Part shown: positions 55,428 to 63,913 of the stretch, one piece after another | Layout of the letters: each line of letters begins with the position of its first letter | How positions within the stretch are numbered: position 1 is the stretch's first letter | Assembly: GCF_016653465.1 (NCBI RefSeq) | Contig: NZ_NHSQ01000147.1 | Coordinates: forward strand, 1 to 64,000 | DNA from: Thiocystis minor | GTDB taxonomy: Bacteria; Pseudomonadota; Gammaproteobacteria; Chromatiales; Chromatiaceae | Length of the DNA: 64,000 nucleotides | Direction: 5' to 3' | Program-made: the position numbers and the translations under genes | The notes under the pieces: generated by a model | Databases searched by the model: none | What the model was told of the DNA's origin: nothing | Seen by the model: the letters and a program-made list of their open reading frames with translations, nothing else

Positions 55428-57725
55428 TCAGTGAACGCCGCCCGCCTGCTGGCGGTACCAGTCGGCGAACCGCTCGCCCGCCATCGGGACGCCCAGGTAG
55501 AAGCCTTGCACCTGATCGCAACCGTGCTCGCGCAGGAACGCCAGGTTCGCCGCGGTCTCGACGCCGACCGCGCCGATCTCGAGCTGCAAGGCGCGGCCGA
55601 GACCAATAATGGCGTCCACCATGGCGGGCATCGCCGGCTTGACCCCCAGGCGCTGCACCAACGCCCGGTTGATCGCCAGCCGATCCAACGGGAGTGAATC
55701 CAAGGCGTCGAGGCTGGAGTAGCTCAGACCGAAGTCGTCCAACGCCACCCGGACCCCGAGCTGTTGCAGCGCCTCCAGCATCCGCCGTGAGGCCGGCAGA
55801 TCCTGCATCAGGGTGACCTCACTCAGTTCCAGCGACACGACGGCGGGGTCGACGTCGCTCGCCTGGGCGGCGGCGGTCAGTTGCCGCAGGAACCCCTGGT
55901 GGTGAAACTGCCGGGCCGAGACGTTGACGGCCATGGCGATCGGGGGCAGCCCATCCTGCCGCCAGGCCAGCTGTTGACGACACACCTCCTCGAAGACCCA
56001 CTGGCCAAGCTGATGGATGAGTCCGCTGGATTCGGCGACCGCCAGGAGCGTCAGGGGCGCGACCTCGCTCCCATCGACCTGCGGCCAGCGCAGCAGCGCT
56101 TCGACCCCGGTGACGCCGCCGCCGTGGGTGTCCAGGATCGGTTGGTAGGCGAGTTGAAATGCCGCCCGCGTCAACCCCTCGCGCAGGCGGTGCTCCAGCG
56201 TCGCGGTGGTCCGTGCCTGTTGATTGAGCGCCGCGGTCACGAACTGATAGCTGCCGGGGCTGATCTGCTTGGCTTGATAGAGGGCGGCATCCGCGCGCTG
56301 GATCAGGACTTCGATGGTCTGGCCGTCCTGTGGGTACATGCTGATGCCGATGCTGGCGAGACAGTGCAATTCCAGTCCATCGATCTGGTAGGCGGGCGTC
56401 AGCGCGGCGATGGCGTTGCGCGCCGCGCGCGCCACGTCGGCGCCATCCCCGACGTTCGCCAGGACGACGATGAACTCGTCGCCGCCGAGCCGGGCGACCA
56501 GATCCTCCGCGCGAAAGGTCTCGCGCAGCCGGCGCGCAACCGCTTGCAACAGCCGGTCACCCACCGGATGGCCATAGGTATCGTTAACCGCCTTGAAGCG
56601 GTCCAGGTCGAAAAACAGCACCGCCAACTGACCGCCCGGCCGGCGGGTGTTCGCCAGCATGTGATTGGCCAGTTGATCGAGCAAGGCCCGGCTGGGCAGG
56701 CCGGTCAGGGAATCGTGCTGGGCCAGATGGACCGCCTGGTCCTCGGCGGCCTTGTGGTGAGTGACATCCTGGTGCACCAGCAGCACCCGCGCCAGCCGGC
56801 CCTGGGCGTCCAGGATCGCCGCCAGGCGGGCCATGAACCAGCGATGCGCCCCGTCCTTGCACCGCAGTCGATATTGAATCTCGCTGCCTTGCGCCGACGC
56901 CTCCACGAAGCGGGCGAGGTGGACGAGGATCCGCGCCCGATCCTCCGGGTGCAGCAAGGCGGCCCAATCCCGGAGTTGCAACGGCAATTCGCCCAGGGTA
57001 TAGCCGGTCTGCCGCCACCATTCGGGCGGGAAAAACACCTGGTTCGTGCGCACATCCCATTCCCAGAAGGTCAAATCGCCGATGTCCGCCACCAGACGCA
57101 GCCGCGCCTGGCTCTCGATCAACGCCTGCTCGCTGTGTTTGCGGGCATCGATGTCGATCAGGATGACCCGGCAGGGCGGCTGGTCGCTCACCGCCTCGGG
57201 TGCGAGACTGGTCTCGAGCCGGACCCAGATTGGCGGCGCGTCGGCGCGCCGCAGGCGCAGTTCGCAGGACTGCTGCTCGCCCGCGGAACGGAGCTGGCGG
57301 CGGCAGTGGTAATAGATGTCCTGATCCTCGGGGAGAATGAAGCGGGTCAGGGATTGGTCGATCAGTGCGTCGCGCGGGGTGTCCAGGAGTCTCGCCGCGG
57401 CGAGGTTGCCCTCCTCGATCAGGCCCGCCTCGTTTAGGGTCAGATAGCCGATTGGGGCCAGATCGTAGAGGTCGAAATAGCGCGATCGCGAAGACTCCAG
57501 CGCCTCCTGGGTGTGACGCAGTTCATCGTTCTGCAGCTCCAGTTCGATCTGGTGCACGCGCAGCTCGTGGACCAACCGTTCGGTCGTCTCGGTCGTGAAC
57601 GCCGCCTCGGCCGGAGAAGACGTCTGGGTCGCGAGCCGCCTCTCGGCCTGCCGACGTAAATCGGCCGCCGGCGGCACTGGATCGTCGTCGTTTCGATCAT
57701 CGATCTCGTTGGCCATCGACTGCAT
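55428..57725 (-). CDS. PAS-PAS-GGDEF-EAL protein
   Basis: The protein of about 765 residues has an N-terminal coiled coil, two PAS domains (about residues 80-200 and 205-325), an apparently intact GGDEF domain (RLGGDEFIVV) and an EAL domain. The EAL domain keeps VEALLRWPQ and VALDDFG but reads RLAINRAL where LKIDR.F is usual and GAVGVET where AEGVET is usual, so phosphodiesterase activity is doubtful. The likely output is cyclic di-GMP synthesis controlled by PAS ligands. ATG at 57725 with AGG upstream is chosen; TTG at 57770 is the longest option. Confidence 0.9.
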   Translation of the reverse strand: MQSMANEIDDRNDDDPVPPAADLRRQAERRLATQTSSPAEAAFTTETTERLVHELRVHQIELELQNDELRHTQEALESSRSRYFDLYDLAPIGYLTLNEAGLIEEGNLAAARLLDTPRDALIDQSLTRFILPEDQDIYYHCRRQLRSAGEQQSCELRLRRADAPPIWVRLETSLAPEAVSDQPPCRVILIDIDARKHSEQALIESQARLRLVADIGDLTFWEWDVRTNQVFFPPEWWRQTGYTLGELPLQLRDWAALLHPEDRARILVHLARFVEASAQGSEIQYRLRCKDGAHRWFMARLAAILDAQGRLARVLLVHQDVTHHKAAEDQAVHLAQHDSLTGLPSRALLDQLANHMLANTRRPGGQLAVLFFDLDRFKAVNDTYGHPVGDRLLQAVARRLRETFRAEDLVARLGGDEFIVVLANVGDGADVARAARNAIAALTPAYQIDGLELHCLASIGISMYPQDGQTIEVLIQRADAALYQAKQISPGSYQFVTAALNQQARTTATLEHRLREGLTRAAFQLAYQPILDTHGGGVTGVEALLRWPQVDGSEVAPLTLLAVAESSGLIHQLGQWVFEEVCRQQLAWRQDGLPPIAMAVNVSARQFHHQGFLRQLTAAAQASDVDPAVVSLELSEVTLMQDLPASRRMLEALQQLGVRVALDDFGLSYSSLDALDSLPLDRLAINRALVQRLGVKPAMPAMVDAIIGLGRALQLEIGAVGVETAANLAFLREHGCDQVQGFYLGVPMAGERFADWYRQQAGGVH

Positions 57726-57888
57726 AGACCTGTTGTCGTGATTGGAAGTGGCGCTGCTGTGGAGTTCCAACCGTCCAGCCTGACGGGATCCGTCAAATAC
57801 TGAAATGCCTTGAATCTTCAGTTTTCGAGTGACTACGATGCCTTTGAAAACAGTTGCTTACTGACAACTGACAACTGATTATACCAAA

Positions 57889-58578
57889 TTATGCCGCCCG
57901 CCAGTCGGCGTCGATCTTGCCATCGACGATCCCAATGCGCCGATCCGCGGCGGCGGCGAAGGCGGCGTCGTGGGTCACCGCCACCACCGTCTTGCCCATG
58001 TCATGCGCCAGATCCTTGAGAATCTGGCGCACCGTGGCGCCCGCGACCGAATCCAGATTGCCGGTCGGTTCGTCGGCGAGGAGGATCAGCGGATCATTGG
58101 CCAGGGCACGGGCGATGGACACCCGCTGACGCTGGCCGCCGGAGAGCTGGTGCGGATGCTTGGCGCTCTGCTCGACCACGCCCAGCCGGTCCAATAGCTC
58201 CAGACCGCGCGCGCGGGCGGCGGACTCATCGAGCCGGCCGAGTCGGCGCATCGGCAGGGTGACGTTGTCGATTACCGAAAACTCGGCGAGCAGGAAATGG
58301 AACTGGAAGACGAACCCGAGCTTCTCCAGGCGGCGGTTCGCCAGATCGTCCTCGCCATAGACCGAGGTCTCCTCGCCGTCGAGCCATACTTGTCCCGAGG
58401 TCGGGACATCGAGCAGGCCGAGCAGATAGAGCAGCGAGGACTTGCCGGACCCGGACGGTCCCATGATGCAGATGAACTCGCCGCGCTCGATGGCGAGACT
58501 GACATCCTTCACCAGCGTTACCGGCACCTCACCGGGCAGGATGCGGACCAGATTCTCCGCGCGCAGGACCGCGCTCAC
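57889..58578 (-). CDS. ABC exporter ATPase (MacB/LolD type)
   Basis: The 229-residue product has Walker A GPSGSGKSS (about residues 44-52), the Q-loop, the signature LSGGQRQRVSIARAL and Walker B LILLADEPTGNLD, which is the MacB/LolD/FtsE subgroup pattern. GTG at 58578 overlaps the permease stop (GTGA), so the pair is translationally coupled. It energises export with the FtsX-like permease upstream and the adaptor before it. Confidence 0.93.
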   Translation of the reverse strand: MSAVLRAENLVRILPGEVPVTLVKDVSLAIERGEFICIMGPSGSGKSSLLYLLGLLDVPTSGQVWLDGEETSVYGEDDLANRRLEKLGFVFQFHFLLAEFSVIDNVTLPMRRLGRLDESAARARGLELLDRLGVVEQSAKHPHQLSGGQRQRVSIARALANDPLILLADEPTGNLDSVAGATVRQILKDLAHDMGKTVVAVTHDAAFAAAADRRIGIVDGKIDADWRAA

Positions 58579-59819
58579 GCCGCGCCCCGCAGGATCTCCA
58601 CCGGATGCACCCGCCCGGCGCGGCGCGCCGGGAGCCAGGCGGCGAGGATGCAGGAGGTCATGGCGAAGGCCGTCGCCAGCGCGAACTGCTGCGCGCCCCA
58701 CCAGATCGGCAGAAAGACCTGCTCGGAGACGCCCGGCGGCTTGATCTGGACCTGCGACAGGGCCTGCATGAGTCCGGCCCCCATGGCCAGGCCGAAGAGG
58801 CTGCCGATGATGCCGATGATGACCCCCTCGAACAGAAAGATGAGCCGCACGTCGCGGGCGTGAAAGCCCATGGATTTGAGGATGGCGATATCGCGGGTCT
58901 TCTCCAGCACGATGGTCGAGAGGGTGTTGTAGATGCCGAAGGAGGCCACGAGCAGAATCGCCGACACCACGCTGTACATGATGATGTTGCGCACCACCAG
59001 CACGCTGAGAATATCCTCCGAGGCTTCCACCCAGGAGACCGATTTGTCGCCGATGGCGTCCTCGATGCGCTGGGCGACTGTGCGCGCGGCATAGGCGTCA
59101 TCGAGCTGGATCAGGAACCGATTGACCCGGTTGGGCCGCTCGAACAGCACCTGCGCGCGCTTGAGCAGGGTGAAGGTCTGGGTCTCGTCGACTGCGGCAT
59201 TGCCGGTGCGAAAGAGGCCGACCACCTTCATGGCGCGGCTGGCGCCGCTCGCCGCGACCACGGTCAGGTTGCGGCCGAGCCCGAGGTTGAATTTCTCGGC
59301 CAATCCGGTGCCGATCACGATCCCGTTGGGGTTGACGTCGAGCGCGTCGAGCGAGCCTTCGATCATCTTGTCCTGGATGGTGGAGACGGTCTTCATGGTC
59401 TCCGGCACGATGCCCGAGAGCGTGACGCCCTCCTCGCGTCCGGCGAAGGTGAGCACCGCCGAGCCGACCAGCACTGGCGCGACCCGCAGCCCCGGAATCG
59501 CCTCGATCAGCGCGAGCTTCTCGCGGTAGCCGCGGATGCCGCGCGTCTCAGTCTGCGGTTTGAGGTTGCGGATCTTGACCGCCCCGTCCGCCCAGCGCCG
59601 CTCGGCTGGCTGGGTGCGGGGCCGGCGCACCTCGTCCGAGACGGTGATGTGCGGACTGTTGTCGACCAGACGCTTGATGAAATCCTGCTCGGAGCCGCGC
59701 ATCAGGGACGAGACCGCCAGGAAGAAGGCGACCCCGAGCACCACGCCGGTGAGCGAGACCAGCGTCTGGCGCCGCCGTCCGGTGAGATGGGTAAGCGCGA
59801 CCTGGAGCTGGATGCGCAT
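58575..59819 (-). CDS. ABC transporter permease (MacB/FtsX-type)
   Basis: The 414-residue protein has one N-terminal helix (TLVSLTGVVLGVAFFLAVSS), a large periplasmic domain (about residues 45-275) and three C-terminal helices, the FtsX/MacB permease layout. It contains EKTRDIAILKSMGFHARDVR, the conserved cytoplasmic loop that contacts the ATPase. Its stop overlaps the ATPase start, and its start overlaps the adaptor stop by 1 base. Confidence 0.93.
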   Translation of the reverse strand: MRIQLQVALTHLTGRRRQTLVSLTGVVLGVAFFLAVSSLMRGSEQDFIKRLVDNSPHITVSDEVRRPRTQPAERRWADGAVKIRNLKPQTETRGIRGYREKLALIEAIPGLRVAPVLVGSAVLTFAGREEGVTLSGIVPETMKTVSTIQDKMIEGSLDALDVNPNGIVIGTGLAEKFNLGLGRNLTVVAASGASRAMKVVGLFRTGNAAVDETQTFTLLKRAQVLFERPNRVNRFLIQLDDAYAARTVAQRIEDAIGDKSVSWVEASEDILSVLVVRNIIMYSVVSAILLVASFGIYNTLSTIVLEKTRDIAILKSMGFHARDVRLIFLFEGVIIGIIGSLFGLAMGAGLMQALSQVQIKPPGVSEQVFLPIWWGAQQFALATAFAMTSCILAAWLPARRAGRVHPVEILRGAA

Positions 59820-60838
59820 CAGGGTTGTGATGCAGTGTCGGGTGGACGAATGCGAACGGTAGCGCCGTCGCGCAAGTCTTCGGAGGGCATCGCGACGATC
59901 TGCGCGTCCATCGGCAACCCGTCGAGGATCTCGGTGCGTAGCGCGCCGGCCACGCCGGTGCGTACCGGCTGGCGGCGCAGCTTGCCGTCAGCGACCAGCC
60001 AGAGCGCGCCTTTCTGGAGTGCCGTCGATGGCACCAGCAGAGCGTCTTGCCGCTCGGTCACGATCAGGTTGGCGTCGACCGTCATGCCGATCTGCAAGCC
60101 ATCCGGGTCGGGGAGCCGGATGCGCACCCGGAAGGTGCGTGCGACCGGATCGCCTTTGGGGGTGATCTGGCTGACCTCGCCTTCAAACACCTGGTCCGGC
60201 AGGGCGTCCGCATGCAGGACCACCGTCTGCCCGACTCGCACCCGAGGGATGTCCTCCTCGTCAACGTCGGCGGTGACTCGCAGCGGCGCGCAGCAGGAAA
60301 GATAAAACACCGCCTGCCCGGCCGGGATGAACTGACCGACCTCGCCATCGCGCCGGAGGATGAGGCCATCGGCGGGCGCACTGAGCGTCAGGAAGCCGCG
60401 TTGCGCCTGGGCGCGTCTCAGCACCGCCTCGGCCGCCTCCAGTTCGGCGCGCGCCTGGTCGAGATCGACGGTGGCCACCACCTTGCGTTGCGCCAGTTCC
60501 TGCATGCGCTGGAGATTCAGACGTGCCAGGCGCGCTCGCGCGTCAAACTCCTGCACGGTATTGGCTAAGTCGGCATCATCGAGCCGGGCCAGCGTCTGTC
60601 CCTTGCTGACCTGGTCGCCCTCGTCGACCAACCGCTCGATCAGGTTGCCCGCCGCCCGCGAGGCGATCGGCAGCATGACCGTGGGCTCCACGGTGCCGGT
60701 GGCGTAGATCGCCTCGACGGCGGGGCCGCGCGTCGGCGCGACAACGGTGACGGCGACCGGCGCCTCGCGCCACCAGAACCAGCCGCCGAGGGACATCAGC
60801 ACCAAGATTGTGAGCGTCAGACTCCATTTTTTGCTCAT
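59819..60838 (-). CDS. RND/MacA-type periplasmic adaptor protein
   Basis: The 339-residue product has an N-terminal membrane anchor (about residues 8-24), half lipoyl motifs (GNLIERLVDEGDQVSKGQTL and LSAPADGLILRRDGEVGQFI), a helical hairpin (about 90-150) and beta-barrel and membrane-proximal domains. This is the MacA/AcrA-type adaptor. The three genes form an operon for a tripartite exporter; no outer-membrane channel gene is seen nearby. Confidence 0.92.
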   Translation of the reverse strand: MSKKWSLTLTILVLMSLGGWFWWREAPVAVTVVAPTRGPAVEAIYATGTVEPTVMLPIASRAAGNLIERLVDEGDQVSKGQTLARLDDADLANTVQEFDARARLARLNLQRMQELAQRKVVATVDLDQARAELEAAEAVLRRAQAQRGFLTLSAPADGLILRRDGEVGQFIPAGQAVFYLSCCAPLRVTADVDEEDIPRVRVGQTVVLHADALPDQVFEGEVSQITPKGDPVARTFRVRIRLPDPDGLQIGMTVDANLIVTERQDALLVPSTALQKGALWLVADGKLRRQPVRTGVAGALRTEILDGLPMDAQIVAMPSEDLRDGATVRIRPPDTASQP

Positions 60839-60856
60839 GGATAATCGTTGCTGCCT

Positions 60857-61174
60857 TTATCCGGCACCCTCGATGTCAGACGCGCTGTCCCCACCGATGA
60901 GTCCGGCAAAATCATCCAGCAAGCCGAGAACCTCTTGCCGGAGCGATCGATTGGCCAGCCGCATCTCGGTCAATGGCGATTGCAGGACGGTCTCCAGACG
61001 CGGCTCACGGCGGATCGCCGCGCGCAGATGAGTCATGCCGACCGTGCTGCTCTGATATTCTTCGCACACGCCCAGCAGGATCAACAGTTGCTTCGACCAG
61101 TCCCTGTCCAAGCGCATGCTTGTCCGTGGCATGGCGAGGCGCGGAACGACTTTGGTGCGAGACTGGATGATCAT
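60857..61174 (-). CDS. Small hypothetical protein
   Basis: The frame of 105 residues starts at ATG 61174 with AGGA at 6-nt spacing. It is hydrophilic, has no signal peptide, and has a helix-rich centre (DWSKQLLILLGVCEEYQSS, MRLANRSLRQEVLGLLDDFA). I recognise no family. It lies 19 bases upstream of the adaptor gene's ATG on the same strand and may belong to the exporter operon. Confidence 0.45.
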   Translation of the reverse strand: MIIQSRTKVVPRLAMPRTSMRLDRDWSKQLLILLGVCEEYQSSTVGMTHLRAAIRREPRLETVLQSPLTEMRLANRSLRQEVLGLLDDFAGLIGGDSASDIEGAG

Positions 61175-61179
61175 ATGGT

Positions 61180-61430
61180 GTCCTAACGCGTCCAATAAGG
61201 GATTGGTTCACTGCCCCGCGTACCGAAAGGGTCACGCGACGGGTCTGCACCTGACCGGCGCGGTCGAGAGTCAGATTGTAACGACCGGGCGGGAGACGGG
61301 CGTAAAAAAACGGACCTTTGGAAACGGCCGTGAGCCGATGTTGACCGCCGACCTCATCGATTTTCACCTTTATGTCATCGCCACCTCTACCTGGATCCTG
61401 ATGAATCAAAACCGTGGCCAACACGGGAGC
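61180..61430 (-). pseudogene. Fragment of a carboxypeptidase-regulatory-like secreted protein
   Basis: The minus strand reads TVLIHQDPGRGGDDIKVKID and SKGPFFYARLPPGRYNLTLD, closely resembling the C-terminal domain of the protein at 4995-5597 (SKGPWFYAQLPPGDYSIEV). No signal peptide or good start codon precedes it, and its C-terminus runs into unrelated sequence overlapping the next gene. It directly follows the Spy-like gene. I read it as a truncated relative, possibly still translated. Confidence 0.5.
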
Positions 61431-61466
61431 GCCCGGAAAGCGACGAAACCGCGTCGGCCGCAACGG

Positions 61467-61994
61467 TTAGCGGTCGCCGCCAGAATGCTTCCGGTCCTGG
61501 ATGTTCGCGCGCTGCTCATCGGTCAGGACCGCCGCGATGCTCTCGCGCAGTTGGGTCCGGGTCATTTCTGGATCCGCCTGCTGGGCGTCGAACAGGGCCT
61601 TGATCTGGGTGACCTGGTCGTTAGTGAGATCGAGTCGGTCGGTCATCCGGTCCAGATCGCGTTCCATGCGCGTCTGCATCATATCCTCGCGTTTGGCCCG
61701 CTGGATGTCAGTCAGCACGGCACTGATCTGTTTGCGAGTCTCGACACGTTGCAGATCGCGCTGGACTTGTTCGGCCGCCATGATCGTGTGAATCTCCGTT
61801 TGCTGTGCCTCGGTCAGATCGAGATCCCTGGCCATCCGCCCGACGTATGTCTCGACGCGCTGAGTGGGATCCGGACGCCAGCCTTCGTCGGATCGAGCAT
61901 AGGCCGTGTCGGTTCCAATGAGCGATGCGCCGAGGAGCAGGCCGGCCGAGGCAACGATGCCCGTGAGTCCGGTCAGAATGCGGTCGTGATGCAT
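61467..61994 (-). CDS. Spy/CpxP-like periplasmic protein with LTxxQ motifs
   Basis: The 175-residue product has a signal peptide (about residues 1-34, ending AYA) and a helical mature part with four LT..Q-type motifs (LTEAQQ, LTDIQRA, LTNDQV, LTDEQRA). That pattern defines the Spy/CpxP family of envelope-stress chaperones. ATG 61994 follows a weak AGG. It fits the surrounding cluster of stress genes. Confidence 0.85.
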   Translation of the reverse strand: MHHDRILTGLTGIVASAGLLLGASLIGTDTAYARSDEGWRPDPTQRVETYVGRMARDLDLTEAQQTEIHTIMAAEQVQRDLQRVETRKQISAVLTDIQRAKREDMMQTRMERDLDRMTDRLDLTNDQVTQIKALFDAQQADPEMTRTQLRESIAAVLTDEQRANIQDRKHSGGDR

Positions 61995-62102
61995 GATGCA
62001 ACTTCCTTGATGGTGTCTTGAATGGTGGTTCAGTTGATCTCTGAGCCGATGGCATCCCTGCCCGGTTGAGACGCTCTCCGCGTTCCTGCGGAGATTGTTG
62101 AT

Positions 62103-62121
62103 AGACCGCCTGGCGGTCTAA
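62103..62121 (-). terminator. Palindrome behind the BON lipoprotein gene
   Basis: TAGACCGCCTGGCGGTCTA forms an 8-bp perfect stem with a 3-base loop, 6 bases beyond the BON-gene stop on the minus strand. A second smaller hairpin lies at 62076-62093. No clear T-run follows. Confidence 0.45.
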
Positions 62122-62126
62122 CCCGC

Positions 62127-62552
62127 TTATTTGAGAACCAGGTTATTTTCGACCGAGGTCACATTCTGGGTGCCGCGGGCCAAGTCCACCGCGCGATCGA
62201 TCGTCAGCTGAGAATCCAGGGTGCCGCTCAGCGTCACGACACCCTTCGTGGTGGCGACATGAATCTGAAAGACTTTCAGCGCCGGGTCGCGCAGGATTTC
62301 CGCCTTGATCTTGGCCGTGATCCCCGCGTCGTCCATATAATTCCCGGTTTTGGCGGCGCTCTCGCTCAGCGACGCCTTCGCCTCGCCCATCTTGTCGCCA
62401 GCTTTTTCAGCCGCTTGATCCAGCTTTTTCCCGGCTTCTTCAGCCGCCCCTTCTTGCTGACAGCCGACGACCCCGAGCGTGGCCGACAGGAAGGCGATCA
62501 GGAACAGACTCTTCGACGCACTCAATGGCAGACGATCTGTATTCATTGTCAT
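62127..62552 (-). CDS. BON-domain lipoprotein
   Basis: The 141-residue product has a lipoprotein signal peptide ending LGVVGC (about residue 31), an Ala/Lys-rich helical segment (about 35-70) and one BON domain (about 73-141; DDAGITAKIKAEILRDPAL then GVVTLSGTLDSQLTIDRAVD). OsmY-like BON proteins are made in osmotic and stationary-phase stress. ATG 62552 is used. Confidence 0.88.
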   Translation of the reverse strand: MTMNTDRLPLSASKSLFLIAFLSATLGVVGCQQEGAAEEAGKKLDQAAEKAGDKMGEAKASLSESAAKTGNYMDDAGITAKIKAEILRDPALKVFQIHVATTKGVVTLSGTLDSQLTIDRAVDLARGTQNVTSVENNLVLK

Positions 62553-62616
62553 GGGTGAACCTCGTGTTGAATCGTGAACAGAGTTGGCGAGTGACCGCCA
62601 AATGCGTCATCGCGCT

Positions 62617-62780
62617 TACAATCGGCCAAGTAAGAAAAGGACTAACACGATGATTAGGATCGTCCCGATCACGCCGCTCGGCGCATAGCCCCAGCCCCGA
62701 CTATGTGGCCAGGTAGGAATTGCACCCAATAGCAGCAGGATGAGAACGACCAGCAAAACAGTGCCCAGTGAAATGGTCAT
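62617..62780 (-). CDS. DUF3309 family small membrane protein
   Basis: Translation from ATG 62780 on the minus strand gives MTISLGTVLLVVLILLLLGA, then IPTWPHSRGWGYAPSG and a second hydrophobic helix VIGTILIIVLV. This is the DUF3309 family (about 54 residues, two helices around PTWPHS..WGY.PSG), often stress-induced. To reach the usual end (LFLLGRL and TAA at 62617-62619) the frame must shift by one base near 62640. That could be a real frameshift, a sequencing error or a slip in my reading; the 3' end is therefore approximate. Confidence 0.7.
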
Positions 62781-63005
62781 GACGGCACTCCCGTTGAAGT
62801 CATTAAAACGTTTGATCGAGGGCTATTCCAAGAGGACATGGTCGGAACGCTTGGAATCGCCAACCCACGCCCGAGGCAATGGTGCATTGCTTCAACGCAT
62901 CAAGATGACTCAGGCGTTCTCCATCGGCGGTCTTGGAACAAGGGACCGCCATGCGGCGAGCCAGCCTGCCCAAGACTCCTCAGCGCGGATCCGCGAATCG
63001 ATGGA

Positions 63006-63182
63006 TCAGCCTGCGTCCTTGAGATCTTCTGCAATATCGCCAATCTCCGCCTGAACCTTGCCGGCGTTCTTTTGGACCTTGCCTTTGATCTCCAGCGATT
63101 CATTGCCGACCGCCTTGCCGGCGACTTCCTTTACCTTGCCTTTTGCTTCTTCGTAGCGGCCTTTGACTTGATCTTTGTTCAT
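63006..63182 (-). CDS. CsbD family stress protein
   Basis: From ATG 63182 the 58-residue product reads MNKDQVKGRYEEAKGKVKEV and KVQAEIGDIAEDLKDAG, the CsbD pattern of a small hydrophilic general-stress protein. GGAGAG precedes the start. A reverse-oriented stress dyad lies 98 bases upstream. Function is unknown. Confidence 0.88.
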   Translation of the reverse strand: MNKDQVKGRYEEAKGKVKEVAGKAVGNESLEIKGKVQKNAGKVQAEIGDIAEDLKDAG

Positions 63183-63280
63183 TGAAACTCTCCTGATCAG
63201 TGAATTGAAAATGACCTGAGCGTGGAACGCTGTTTCCCATCGCTCAAGGCATACATTACGCTTCGCGATCGAGCGCGCTC

Positions 63281-63296
63281 GGTGCGGCATCGCACA
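63281..63296 (-). promoter_or_regulatory. Stress dyad, copy 11 (upstream of csbD)
   Basis: Read on the minus strand the site is TGTGCGATGCCGCACC, preceded by CTTA as in the copies at 18515 and 22304. It lies 98 bases before the CsbD start and 20 bases from copy 12, giving a divergent pair. Confidence 0.6.
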
Positions 63297-63316
63297 TAAG
63301 CCGACTCTTTTTTCTC

Positions 63317-63332
63317 TGTGCGATACCGTACA
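63317..63332 (+). promoter_or_regulatory. Stress dyad, copy 12 (upstream of the MgtC-like gene)
   Basis: TGTGCGATACCGTACA followed by GAACG has perfect outer arms and an altered centre. It ends 89 bases before the MgtC-like ATG. Confidence 0.65.
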
Positions 63333-63421
63333 GAACGTTCCGCAGGTCACCGTTAATCTGGCAGATGCGTGACAACCGGCAGAGTTGAGTCACACCCTTA
63401 CGCAGCGAATGAGGAGGGCTC

Positions 63422-63913
63422 ATGGGCGACTGGTGGCAGGCGGTGATCGACACCCTGGTGGCCGATTTCTCCGATCTTCCGAACGCCGCCGAGGCGACCC
63501 GGATCACCGTGCGTCTCCTGATCGCGGCGCTGCTCGGGGGGCTGCTTGGCTACGAGCGGGAGCAGCAGGGCAAGTCGGCGGGGGTGCGCACGCACATGCT
63601 GGTCGCCATCGGCGCGGCCTTATTCGTGCTCATTCCGCAACAGGCCGGGGTCTCGGAGGTGGAGATGAGCCGCGTGATCCAAGGTGTGATCGCCGGGGTC
63701 GGCTTTCTGGGGGCGGGAACGATCATCAAGGGCGGCGATGACGAGCATGTGCGTGGTTTGACCACGGCCGCCGGCATCTGGCTGACCGCCGCCATCGGTC
63801 TCGCCGCCGGACTGGGACGCGAGTCATCGGCCATCCTCTGCACCCTGCTCGCCTTGCTGATTCTCTCGCTGGCGCCCAAGGTCGAGCGGTGGTTGGGCAG
63901 GCGGCGGAAGTAG
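63422..63913 (+). CDS. MgtC/SapB family membrane protein
   Basis: The 163-residue protein has four to five hydrophobic helices and the MgtC core: LLGGLLGYEREQQGKSAGVR, THMLVAIGAALFVLIP, GVGFLGAGTIIKGG and VRGLTTAAGIWLTAAIGLAA. It lacks the C-terminal ACT-like domain of Salmonella MgtC. MgtC proteins modulate the F1Fo ATP synthase or magnesium adaptation in pathogens, which is notable given the N-ATPase operon under the same dyad. GAGGAGGG precedes the ATG. Confidence 0.9.
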   Translation: MGDWWQAVIDTLVADFSDLPNAAEATRITVRLLIAALLGGLLGYEREQQGKSAGVRTHMLVAIGAALFVLIPQQAGVSEVEMSRVIQGVIAGVGFLGAGTIIKGGDDEHVRGLTTAAGIWLTAAIGLAAGLGRESSAILCTLLALLILSLAPKVERWLGRRRK

